From Candidatus Paceibacter sp. (lineage in GTDB: Bacteria; Patescibacteriota; Patescibacteriia; SG8-24; DYFX01), in assembly GCA_020724945.1 (NCBI GenBank), contig DYFX01000020.1:1-11405 (forward strand): a DNA stretch of 11,405 bases. The letters run 5' to 3'. This document shows, in pieces, positions 1-5,701 of this stretch (position 1 is the stretch's first letter; each line of letters begins with the position of its first letter). Both the position numbers and the translations under genes were made by a program. Below the pieces are notes generated by a model. The model was not told where the DNA came from, did not search any database, and saw only the letters and a list, made by a program, of their open reading frames with translations.

Positions 1-96
1 CTCCTGCAGGAAGGCGGCGTAGGCGACGATCTTGGCGATGGACTGGACGCCCTGTCCCCCTTCGCCGGCGATGATGATGCGGTACGGCGCGTGCAT
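1..96 (-). CDS. 2-oxoacid:ferredoxin oxidoreductase, gamma subunit (N-terminal fragment)
   Basis: Only the first 32 codons lie in the window; the gene continues past the left edge. The protein begins MHAPYRIIIAGEGGQGVQSI. The hydrophobic strand followed by GEGGQG (residues 11-16) is the glycine-rich signature that opens the gamma domain of 2-oxoacid:acceptor oxidoreductases, normally written GxGGQG. In this family the gamma subunit completes the alpha-beta-gamma enzyme that oxidatively decarboxylates a 2-oxoacid to acyl-CoA and reduces ferredoxin. The ATG follows the stop codon of the beta gene after a single base (TGATATG), so translation is very probably coupled. No separate ribosome binding site is needed or obvious. 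The specific substrate cannot be told from this fragment. Confidence 0.88.
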   Translation of the reverse strand, partial: MHAPYRIIIAGEGGQGVQSIAKIVAYAAFLQE

Positions 97-97
97 A

Positions 98-823
98 TCA
101 GAAATGCCCGAGCTTGAAGGTCTTCGCGAGCTTGCCTTCCAGGATCTCGAAGGTCTTGTCGGGGCGCTCGATGGTGCCCCAGTTGAGCGTGCAAGGCGAG
201 AGCACCTCCAGGAACGCGAAGCCCTTGCCGTCCATGACATGCTGAAGCCCCTCGCGCATCAGGTCGCGGAGGCCGAGCTGGCGCGTGGTGATGCCGCGCG
301 CGACCCAAGCCGTCGGGTTCACATGCCGGATCATGTCGGGACCCTTCACGAAGTGATTGTCGGCGCCGTAGGGCGTGGTGGCCGTCACGGTACCCGGCAG
401 CGTCGTGGGCGCTTCCTGCCCGCCCGTCATCGCATAGACGCCGTTGTGCACGACGATGACGAAGATCTTCTCGTCGCGGATGGCGGCGTTGAGGAGCGAA
501 CCCATGCCGATGGCATAGGCGCCGCCGTCGCCCACATAGGCGACCGCGACGGCGTCAGGATTGCCGCGCTTCACGCCGCACATGACCGGCACGGTACGGC
601 CATGATGCGTCTCGATGGTGTCGATGTTGAAGAAGTCGTAGGCCAGGAGGGAGCAACCGATGTCCACGCCGAAGGCGACCTTCCGCTGGATCTCGAGCGC
701 GTCGACGGCGTAGCCGAAGGCTTTCAGGACTTCCGGGTGCCCGCAGCCGGGACAGAAAAGATGCGGCTTCGATTCGAGCCGGACGCATTTGGGGAACGCG
801 AGTTCTGCGACAGGAGCGTCCAT
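98..823 (-). CDS. 2-oxoacid:ferredoxin oxidoreductase, beta (TPP-binding) subunit
   Basis: The protein has 241 residues and is the thiamine diphosphate and 4Fe-4S subunit of a 2-oxoacid:ferredoxin oxidoreductase. CPGCGH at residues 24-29 supplies two cluster cysteines (C24, C27); C57 in IGCS and C211 in SPC sit where this family has the other two. GDGGAYAIG at 98-106 and N127 in VVHNGVY form the TPP/Mg site, followed by AMTGGQEAPTT and the conserved GTVTATTPYG. The length is short, as usual for separate KorB-type subunits rather than fused pyruvate oxidoreductases. The start overlaps nothing but follows the alpha stop by one base (TGATATG, the same junction as beta to gamma). Expected location is the cytoplasm. 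2-Oxoglutarate, pyruvate or branched-chain 2-oxoacids are all possible substrates; the sequence alone does not decide, so no gene symbol is given. Confidence 0.93.
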   Translation of the reverse strand: MDAPVAELAFPKCVRLESKPHLFCPGCGHPEVLKAFGYAVDALEIQRKVAFGVDIGCSLLAYDFFNIDTIETHHGRTVPVMCGVKRGNPDAVAVAYVGDGGAYAIGMGSLLNAAIRDEKIFVIVVHNGVYAMTGGQEAPTTLPGTVTATTPYGADNHFVKGPDMIRHVNPTAWVARGITTRQLGLRDLMREGLQHVMDGKGFAFLEVLSPCTLNWGTIERPDKTFEILEGKLAKTFKLGHF

Positions 824-824
824 A

Positions 825-1943
825 TCAGGCGTTCTTGATGAGTTCCGCGATCTCCTCCGGATAGATGCCGATGGAGGGACGGAAGTGCTCGATCATGCGC
901 GGTCCCGGCGTCTCATACAGGGCGTCGCGCACGATGCGGGCGAGCTGATTGATGGCGGATTCGGCCAGGATGACGGTCTCGGCGCCGCGGACGGCTTCGA
1001 GGAGCGCCTTCTTCGGGAACGGGTTCAGCGTGATCGGTCTGAAGAGCCTGGCCTTGCCGCCGGTCGCGTCGATCGCGGCCTTGGCGGACTGCGAGACGAT
1101 GCCGTGCGCGATCACCAAGACCTTGGCATCCGGGTCGCCGTAAGTCTCGTGCTCCTCGATCTCTGGCGCCATGATGTCCCAGGCCCCCTTGATCTCCAAG
1201 TTCACCTGGAGCGTCTCTTCCTCGAGGTTCAGGCAGTTGCGGTAGCAGGAATATTCCACGCCGTCCTGAACGCGGATGTGGACTTCGGGTTTCGGCACGA
1301 CCTCATCGATGGGACGGTCGCGTTTCTCTTCAAGGAGATAGCGTTCGGTCGGCACCATCTCGATGCCGCGGGCGTGCGGGTCGTAGAGCTCGACTTCGCC
1401 CATCATCTTGGCCTGGTAGCCGTCGGAGAGCAGGAAGGTCGGGAAGCGGTACTTCCAGGCGATGTTGAAGACCTTGATGCCGTAGTCGTAGAGCTCCTGG
1501 AGCGTGGCCGTCGAATAGACGATGCGGTAGCCGTTGCCGTTGCCGCCGTAGGCGGTCAGCCAGACCTCGGACTGCGAATAGATGACGGTGGAGGTGGACG
1601 GGCCGCCGCGCTGGTTGATGTAGGCGACGACGGGGATGCGCATCGCCTCGCACATCGAGAAGGCGTCCTGCATCAGGACATTCCCGGGACCGGCGGTGAC
1701 GGTGAAGGAGCGGCGGCCGGCCATGACCGAGCCGAGCAGCATGAAGCTGGCGCCGATCTCGTCCTCGGCCTGCACGAAGACCATGTCGTCCTTCTTGCCC
1801 TGTTCGCTTCCGGCCTCCTTGGCCCACCACAGCAAAATCTCCGACCCCGGCGTGATCGGATAGCCGTACATGGCCGTGGCCCCCGCGGCGCGCGCCGCCC
1901 GAGCCAAGACCTCGTTGCCCATCATGAACTGCTTTTCGGGCAT
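825..1943 (-). CDS. 2-oxoacid:ferredoxin oxidoreductase, alpha subunit
   Basis: The protein has 372 residues and is the first gene of the alpha-beta-gamma operon. It carries the pyrimidine-binding domain: YPITPGSE at 28-35 (usual form YPITPSTE), the acidic QAEDE at 59-63, TAGPGNVLMQDAF at 83-95, and RGGPSTST at 112-119. The second half (about 273-365) is the transketolase C-terminal-like domain, with VLVIAHGIVSQSAKAAI and later RPSIGIYPEEI. The length matches stand-alone alpha subunits without a fused gamma domain. With the beta and gamma subunits it would convert a 2-oxoacid plus CoA to acyl-CoA, CO2 and reduced ferredoxin. No ferredoxin (delta) gene is visible nearby. The ATG lies seven bases downstream of an extended -10 box and has no Shine-Dalgarno sequence, so the mRNA may be leaderless. 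Substrate is undecided. Confidence 0.93.
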   Translation of the reverse strand: MPEKQFMMGNEVLARAARAAGATAMYGYPITPGSEILLWWAKEAGSEQGKKDDMVFVQAEDEIGASFMLLGSVMAGRRSFTVTAGPGNVLMQDAFSMCEAMRIPVVAYINQRGGPSTSTVIYSQSEVWLTAYGGNGNGYRIVYSTATLQELYDYGIKVFNIAWKYRFPTFLLSDGYQAKMMGEVELYDPHARGIEMVPTERYLLEEKRDRPIDEVVPKPEVHIRVQDGVEYSCYRNCLNLEEETLQVNLEIKGAWDIMAPEIEEHETYGDPDAKVLVIAHGIVSQSAKAAIDATGGKARLFRPITLNPFPKKALLEAVRGAETVILAESAINQLARIVRDALYETPGPRMIEHFRPSIGIYPEEIAELIKNA

Positions 1944-1949
1944 GGCTGG

Positions 1950-1958
1950 AGTATAGCA
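1950..1958 (-). promoter_or_regulatory. Extended -10 promoter of the oxidoreductase operon
   Basis: On the minus strand the bases read TGC TATACT, an extended -10 box. Six bases (CCAGCC) separate it from the ATG of the alpha subunit, so standard promoter geometry puts +1 at the A of the start codon. No good -35 hexamer is seen; its position falls in the terminator hairpin of the preceding gene. This predicts a leaderless transcript. Promoter use is inferred from sequence only. Confidence 0.6.
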
Positions 1959-1978
1959 AAAAAGCCCTGACTGGGCTT
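1958..1978 (-). terminator. Intrinsic terminator after the small phage-like gene
   Basis: On the minus strand a six-base-pair stem AAGCCC / GGGCTT with loop AGTCA is followed by four further T residues. It lies 28 bases past the stop codon of the gene ending at 2007 and directly before the -10 box of the next operon. The stem is short but the T tract makes a Rho-independent terminator likely. Confidence 0.65.
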
Positions 1979-2006
1979 GTTGATGCCGGGCGCCTCGACG
2001 GCGCCG

Positions 2007-2276
2007 TCACTTCCGATGCGGAGCTCCGTGCTGCTCCATGCAACTGACGCCGAGCGCGGTCACCTTGCGCACGATTTCCAGCGCCTTCTCCGACGCCGCC
2101 GGCTCCCCCTCGCGCGAGACGGTGTGGAGGGCTTCCTCGACATAATCGCGCATGAAGACGAGGAACTCCGTCGCGCTGTGCTTCCCGGCCGTCGTCGTCG
2201 TGTTCGCGTTCCAACGCCGGTCCTGATAGTCCCGTTCCGAATCGATCGCCGCGTATGCTTCCTGTCGTGTCGCCAT
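2007..2276 (-). CDS. Small phage-like hypothetical protein
   Basis: This 89-residue protein has no function I can assign. It contains an ERDYQDRRW segment (14-22), a stretch FLVFMRDYVEEAL (38-50), and a C-terminal helix ALEIVRKVTALGVSCMEQHG (65-84). From memory this layout resembles small uncharacterised proteins common in phages, which share an E-x-x-Y-Q-x-x-(K/R)-W start and a (V/A)AALAV-x-C-x-EQHG-x-P-x-R end; that comparison is not checked. It appears soluble and all-alpha, with no signal peptide. The start is well supported: AGGAGG lies five bases before the ATG and an extended -10 box (TGCTAGGAT) lies 31 bases upstream. It stands alone between the methyltransferase and the oxidoreductase operon and has its own terminator. 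Its GC content resembles the host rather than the restriction cassette. Confidence 0.75.
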   Translation of the reverse strand: MATRQEAYAAIDSERDYQDRRWNANTTTTAGKHSATEFLVFMRDYVEEALHTVSREGEPAASEKALEIVRKVTALGVSCMEQHGAPHRK

Positions 2277-2281
2277 CTCTT

Positions 2282-2315
2282 CCTCCTGGCAATGAGCGCA
2301 GACGGCATCCTAGCA
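2282..2315 (-). promoter_or_regulatory. Promoter and strong ribosome binding site of the small gene
   Basis: Minus strand: extended -10 TGC TAGGAT at 2315-2307 and Shine-Dalgarno AGGAGG at 2287-2282, five bases before the ATG. This is one of only two genes here with a textbook ribosome binding site, which shows the host does use the anti-SD mechanism. Confidence 0.6.
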
Positions 2316-2364
2316 TGCGGACGCCGCGACGGCTATCCTTGGCGATCCGCGCCTTGGTACCCGA

Positions 2365-2378
2365 CACCGACTTCGGTG
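2365..2378 (-). terminator. Possible hairpin after the methyltransferase stop
   Basis: CACCG / CGGTG with a four-base loop (six pairs if the loop is two bases) begins one base after the TAA of the methyltransferase. There is no T tract, so it is at best a weak or Rho-dependent end, or an RNA-stabilising 3' hairpin. Confidence 0.3.
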
Positions 2379-2379
2379 C

Positions 2380-3573
2380 TTAGGTCACGGCGTTCTGAAG
2401 AGCGACCGATTGATGTCCGGCTCCTTTGCGGTCGGAAGCGGGCACCTGATCGTCTGTGCCATCGAAGTGTCGGGCGATCGACGCGGCGATGGCGCCGGAG
2501 AGTACCGTCGGGACCGCGTTCCCGACTTGAAGGTTGCGGTCGCTTCTGGTGCCGAAGAACCGATAGCTATCCGGGAAGCACTGGAGCCTGGCCCCCTCTC
2601 GCGTCGTAAGCGCCCGCGCGGCGCCAGGATGGATGCATCTTGAAGAGGAGGGAGTGCCCAAGTTTCTGGTGACCGTCGTGCTGGGCCTGTCCCACCACAG
2701 CCTGCAGTAGGTGTTCTTGAAACCTGATGTCGGCCGCAAGGATTCCGGCAAATCTTCCGGTGTCCCGCCTTCCGGCAACGCTTTCATCAGTTTTACCAGT
2801 TTGGGGTTGTTGTTCGGCGCATTATGATCCTGCAGCCGCGCGGGTGCGCCGATCCGCATCCGTCGCTGGAAGTCGTTTTGCGGCGGTTTGGCATATGAAA
2901 AACCCTCTTCACCGCTTGCGATAAACGGCAGGTCGCCGATCGCGTCCCGCAGCGTGAGCCACGGCCTCCGATCCCCGCGTCCGCCAAGCGATCTTGGGTC
3001 GGAATGCGTCGGCTCCGGATACTCGAACCGGTCGTTCAATTTGGAGCCGACGATGATCACCCGTTCCCGAATCTGCGGTGCGCCGTAATCGGCCGCGTTG
3101 AGCAGCTTATACTTGACGGAATACCCCAGAGACTCGAAAAGCGCGACGATGCTCGCCAACAGCTTGCCGCCCTGCATGGAAAGCAGTCCCCTGACATTCT
3201 CGAACACGAAGAGTTTCGGGTCGAATTCCTTCAGGACCCTGTGATACTCCCGGTACAGCTTTCCGCGGGGATCGTCGATCAACCTCTTGCCCACGGTGGA
3301 ATACGCCTGGCAAGGCGGACCGCCGATCACGATGTCGATCTCGTTCGCCCGGATTCCGAGATCATGTTCGACCTTGGCGGCCGAAAATGTCTTGATATCC
3401 TCCTCGTACATCTTGACGCCGGGGTGGTTGAGCGCATACGCGCGCGCCATGCTCGGCAAGATCTCGTTCGCCGCGACGATGTCGAATCTGCCGTCGTGCG
3501 CGAAGCCATAGCTCAAGCCGCCGACCCCGCTGAACAGATCGATGACATTCAGGGTGGTCTTCCGTGTCGCCAT
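2380..3573 (-). CDS. DNA (cytosine-5) methyltransferase of a type II restriction-modification system
   Basis: The protein has 397 residues and all the main m5C methyltransferase motifs in order: I DLFSGVGG (12-19, S-adenosylmethionine binding), IV GGPPCQ (84-89) with the catalytic Cys88, VI ENV (125-127), VIII QIRERV (167-172), a variable target-recognition region (about 180-300), IX beginning RPSTTVTRN (296-304), and X QVGNAVP (349-355). It should methylate C5 of a cytosine in a short target and so protect host DNA from the endonuclease encoded 84 bases upstream. The last 25 or so residues form a polar tail beyond motif X. No obvious Shine-Dalgarno sequence precedes the ATG, and no promoter is clear in the gap, so it is probably co-transcribed with the endonuclease. 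The recognition sequence cannot be read from the sequence. The gene looks intact, with lower GC than the flanking genes. Confidence 0.95.
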   Translation of the reverse strand: MATRKTTLNVIDLFSGVGGLSYGFAHDGRFDIVAANEILPSMARAYALNHPGVKMYEEDIKTFSAAKVEHDLGIRANEIDIVIGGPPCQAYSTVGKRLIDDPRGKLYREYHRVLKEFDPKLFVFENVRGLLSMQGGKLLASIVALFESLGYSVKYKLLNAADYGAPQIRERVIIVGSKLNDRFEYPEPTHSDPRSLGGRGDRRPWLTLRDAIGDLPFIASGEEGFSYAKPPQNDFQRRMRIGAPARLQDHNAPNNNPKLVKLMKALPEGGTPEDLPESLRPTSGFKNTYCRLWWDRPSTTVTRNLGTPSSSRCIHPGAARALTTREGARLQCFPDSYRFFGTRSDRNLQVGNAVPTVLSGAIAASIARHFDGTDDQVPASDRKGAGHQSVALQNAVT

Positions 3574-3657
3574 AGTCGAGTCGCCTGCAAGGATTAATGG
3601 TCGGTCGTCGTTCGATCTCCTGGCCGACTCAACGACTCGCCGTCAAGCCGGTTGCGG

Positions 3658-4461
3658 CTACGCCAGATCCAGGGCGGAGTATTCGGGAGGAGCTTCCGTG
3701 AGTTTCCACAGGAAGTGGTTTTGCTCGATATTGAAAACCGTTTGTCCCTCCAATTGCTGTCTGGTGATCCAGTTGACATCGTCATCTTGTATGGCATCGA
3801 GCCTCAAAAAAGCCGCTTGCCCATTATAAAGGTCGAAATGAATCGCGAGCGTCCCCTTGTCCTGCTCACGCGAGATCCGCTTGGCCTCGATGACCTTGTG
3901 CTGCTTGATGTCATTCGTTCCGGTGAACCCTGCCTGCATTTCGATCCGAATCGGACGCTTTCCGTCCAAAGGAATCTCAAGATCGGCCTTCGGAGTCCTT
4001 TTGAAGGTGTCGGGATTCCGGAGGTCATCGTCCCCGATAAGCTCTATCGCCTCGGTTTTTACCCCGAAAATCCGCGCAAGGGCGTTGATGAAATAGCTGG
4101 AGATCACATGCCCCCGCATCCAATTATAGTACACATGTTCGGGTCTTCGGCCCTGATTGTTCAATGCCGTGAAAATCCCGTTCTTTTTCATGATTTCAAA
4201 AGGAACAAGGATCTTCTCCTCCACGAATGAGCGGAGATCGTCCTGCCGTACGCTTTCGTGGACCACGGAATCCACCTTATGGACGATCTCGACCAAGCGC
4301 TTGTTCAGGGAATCCATGAAGACGAAATCGACGGCGGGCACGATATCCTTCGCGCGGAAAAAATCCTTGAGTTCCTGCTGGTTGGTGAATCCCAGGACGC
4401 GCCGGAACTCGCGGAAATACCCCGGTTTGATGTCGTTGTCGTTCGGCATATTTCTTGACAT
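3658..4461 (-). CDS. Probable type II restriction endonuclease (unassigned family, PD-(D/E)xK-like)
   Basis: The 267-residue protein precedes the cytosine methyltransferase on the same strand, the usual place for a partner endonuclease. I do not recognise the specific family. The best active-site candidate is D160 or E162 in PKADLEIP, then E174-x-Q176 in RIEMQAGF, on consecutive predicted strands; this fits a PD-(D/E)xK core in which the lysine is glutamine, as known for BglII. A basic helix QHKVIEAKRISRE (187-199) and a strand LAIHFDLYNGQAAFLRLDAI follow. The N-terminal half (about 15-130) looks helical and may bind DNA or dimerise. Two starts are possible: ATG at 4461, directly abutting GAGGA, or ATG at 4449, twelve bases after it. 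A -10-like TATGCT lies at 4483-4478. GC content is much lower than in neighbouring genes, which suggests transfer. The function rests on context plus the motif. Confidence 0.72.
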   Translation of the reverse strand: MSRNMPNDNDIKPGYFREFRRVLGFTNQQELKDFFRAKDIVPAVDFVFMDSLNKRLVEIVHKVDSVVHESVRQDDLRSFVEEKILVPFEIMKKNGIFTALNNQGRRPEHVYYNWMRGHVISSYFINALARIFGVKTEAIELIGDDDLRNPDTFKRTPKADLEIPLDGKRPIRIEMQAGFTGTNDIKQHKVIEAKRISREQDKGTLAIHFDLYNGQAAFLRLDAIQDDDVNWITRQQLEGQTVFNIEQNHFLWKLTEAPPEYSALDLA

Positions 4462-4583
4462 TCCTCACGAGCATTAAAGCATACCCGACCGGCGTTGACA
4501 CGCTGTCTTCTCGCATCTTGGTCTCACCTTGAGCGAACCGCGCGACTCATCAAATGATACGCAACCCAGGAACTCGCAGGACC

Positions 4584-4931
4584 CTACTCCAAAGCCCACG
4601 GGTTCTTTTTGGGAGTGTACAGGTACACGATATCCTCCCCCTCGATCCCGATGGGGATCTTTTCGAGGTTGGCTCCCTCCGGGGCGGCGGTGTCGGGGAC
4701 GGCTTCGCCGGTCGTGCAGACATAGCGGGCGCCGTGCCAGTCGCATTCGAAATGCTCCCCCACGCAGCGGAGCTTGCCGCCCATGTGCTGGCAGAAGTTC
4801 ACGTAGCCGCGGAGGCCGTCGCCGGTGTTCACGATAATCAAATCGCGCCCCATGGCGCGGTAGCTCTTGGCGCGGCCGACCGGGATGTCCGAGACCTTAC
4901 CAAGGACGATCTTCTGCGGGAGCGTCGTCAT
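4584..4931 (-). CDS. Small Rieske [2Fe-2S] protein
   Basis: The 115-residue protein is a single Rieske domain. Cluster ligands are visible as C47-x-H49 in FCQHMGG and C63-x-x-H66 in CDWHG, with the typical following TTGEAV turn (73-78). The spacing between the two ligand boxes is 13 residues, at the short end for the family. There is no signal peptide, transmembrane segment or oxygenase domain, so it is probably a soluble cytoplasmic electron carrier, like Rieske-type ferredoxins or the NirD-like small proteins; its partner is unknown. The start codon lies inside the 3' end of the glycosyltransferase gene (35-base overlap, different frame), so translation is probably coupled. An in-frame later start is less likely because residues 5-20 form the expected first strand. 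It ends 122 bases before the restriction gene. Confidence 0.85.
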   Translation of the reverse strand: MTTLPQKIVLGKVSDIPVGRAKSYRAMGRDLIIVNTGDGLRGYVNFCQHMGGKLRCVGEHFECDWHGARYVCTTGEAVPDTAAPEGANLEKIPIGIEGEDIVYLYTPKKNPWALE

Positions 4932-5634
4932 GATGCTTGCGGTGACCGAAGGTGTAATTGAAGCCGTCGTGGCGGATCTGCCCGCGCGCCAGGATGTGGA
5001 GCTCGGCCAGCAGGTACTTGGCGTAGATGGAGAAGCGGCCGTCGCGGTCGAAGCGGCGCACGGAAACGCGCACGCGCGAACCCGTCATCACCCGGAACTT
5101 GCCGACCTTGCCCGCGCGCTCGACATAGTCGTGGTCCTCCGCGAGCTTGATGGAGGCGTCGAAGCCGCCGATGTCCTCGTGCAAGGTCTTCTTCGCGAAG
5201 ATGCAGAAGCCCGGCGCGTGCGGTTTCAGGAACTGCGTGGCCATCATGTGCGCGTTGAAGACCTGGTGCGAGAGCGCGTCGATGAGCTTGCCGTCGAGCG
5301 GCTTGATCATGCAAGTGGCCGCGTCGAGCTTGCGCTCCTCGAACTGCGCGACCTTCCGTTCGAGCCAGTCGATTTCCGGCAGGATGACATCGGCGTCGAG
5401 GAACAAAAGAAGGTCGCCTTGCGCGGCGCGAGCGCCCAGGTTCCGTCCGGGACCCGGCATGCCGCCGTCGACGACCTTCGCCCCGAACCGCTCCGCGATC
5501 TCGCGGGTGCGGTCGGTGGATTTGGCGTCCGCCACGATGATCTCATACCCCTCAAAGCGCTGGCTCCGGATGGAAGCCAGCAGGCGCGGGAGGTACTCCT
5601 CCTCATTATAGGTAGGGATGATGATGCTCAACAT
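4897..5634 (-). CDS. Family 2 glycosyltransferase
   Basis: The 245-residue protein begins MLSIIIPTYNEEEYL, the opening strand and nucleotide-binding turn of GT-A family 2 enzymes. VADAKSTDRT (34-43) is the second nucleotide-sugar contact, FLDADV (79-83) contains the metal-binding DxD (D80, D82), and EDHDY (166-170) holds the likely catalytic acid. It should transfer a sugar from a nucleotide donor to an unknown acceptor, perhaps in cell-envelope or glycolipid synthesis. No transmembrane helix is seen, so it would act in the cytoplasm or peripherally at the membrane. The 5' leader has an extended -10 box and a hairpin, with no Shine-Dalgarno sequence before the ATG. The last dozen codons overlap the Rieske gene. 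Donor and acceptor cannot be deduced. Confidence 0.9.
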   Translation of the reverse strand: MLSIIIPTYNEEEYLPRLLASIRSQRFEGYEIIVADAKSTDRTREIAERFGAKVVDGGMPGPGRNLGARAAQGDLLLFLDADVILPEIDWLERKVAQFEERKLDAATCMIKPLDGKLIDALSHQVFNAHMMATQFLKPHAPGFCIFAKKTLHEDIGGFDASIKLAEDHDYVERAGKVGKFRVMTGSRVRVSVRRFDRDGRFSIYAKYLLAELHILARGQIRHDGFNYTFGHRKHHDDAPAEDRPW

Positions 5635-5638
5635 AACG

Positions 5639-5670
5639 GGGTTTCGTGCCGTTTTTACGGGCTGAAACCC
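5639..5670 (-). promoter_or_regulatory. Hairpin in the 5' leader of the glycosyltransferase mRNA
   Basis: GGGTTTC (5670-5664, minus strand) pairs perfectly with GAAACCC (5645-5639). Inside it a second stem, GCC.GT / ACGGC with one bulged C, closes an AAAA loop. The structure ends four bases before the ATG and would be fully contained in the transcript. There is no T tract, so it is not a standard terminator. It could occlude the start codon, protect the 5' end, or be an attenuation remnant. Confidence 0.6.
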
Positions 5671-5681
5671 TATCGCGGGCC

Positions 5682-5690
5682 ATCATACCA
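5682..5690 (-). promoter_or_regulatory. Extended -10 promoter of the glycosyltransferase
   Basis: The minus strand reads TGG TATGAT. The expected transcription start is near 5673-5675, giving a leader of about 40 bases that holds the hairpin at 5639-5670. No -35 hexamer close to consensus is seen. The box lies upstream of the dehydrogenase stop by fewer than 25 bases, so the glycosyltransferase and Rieske genes may have their own transcript. Confidence 0.5.
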
Positions 5691-5701
5691 CCTCCAGGCC
5701 C

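Noticed and set aside
32..1970. Long plus-strand frames opposite the oxidoreductase genes
   Set aside because: These are mirror frames of motif-complete beta and alpha subunits, with compositions typical of antisense reading.
2266..3573. The same 11 bases (CGTGTCGCCAT) at the starts of the small gene and the methyltransferase, as possible insertion-site duplication
   Set aside because: The identity stops after the first codons (both proteins start MATR), the two flanks differ, and the repeats do not bracket the whole cassette. Chance or common N-terminal codons explain it.
4495..4523. TTGACA at 4495 as a plus-strand promoter
   Set aside because: Seventeen bases further on is TTGGTC, not a -10 box, and no plus-strand gene follows.
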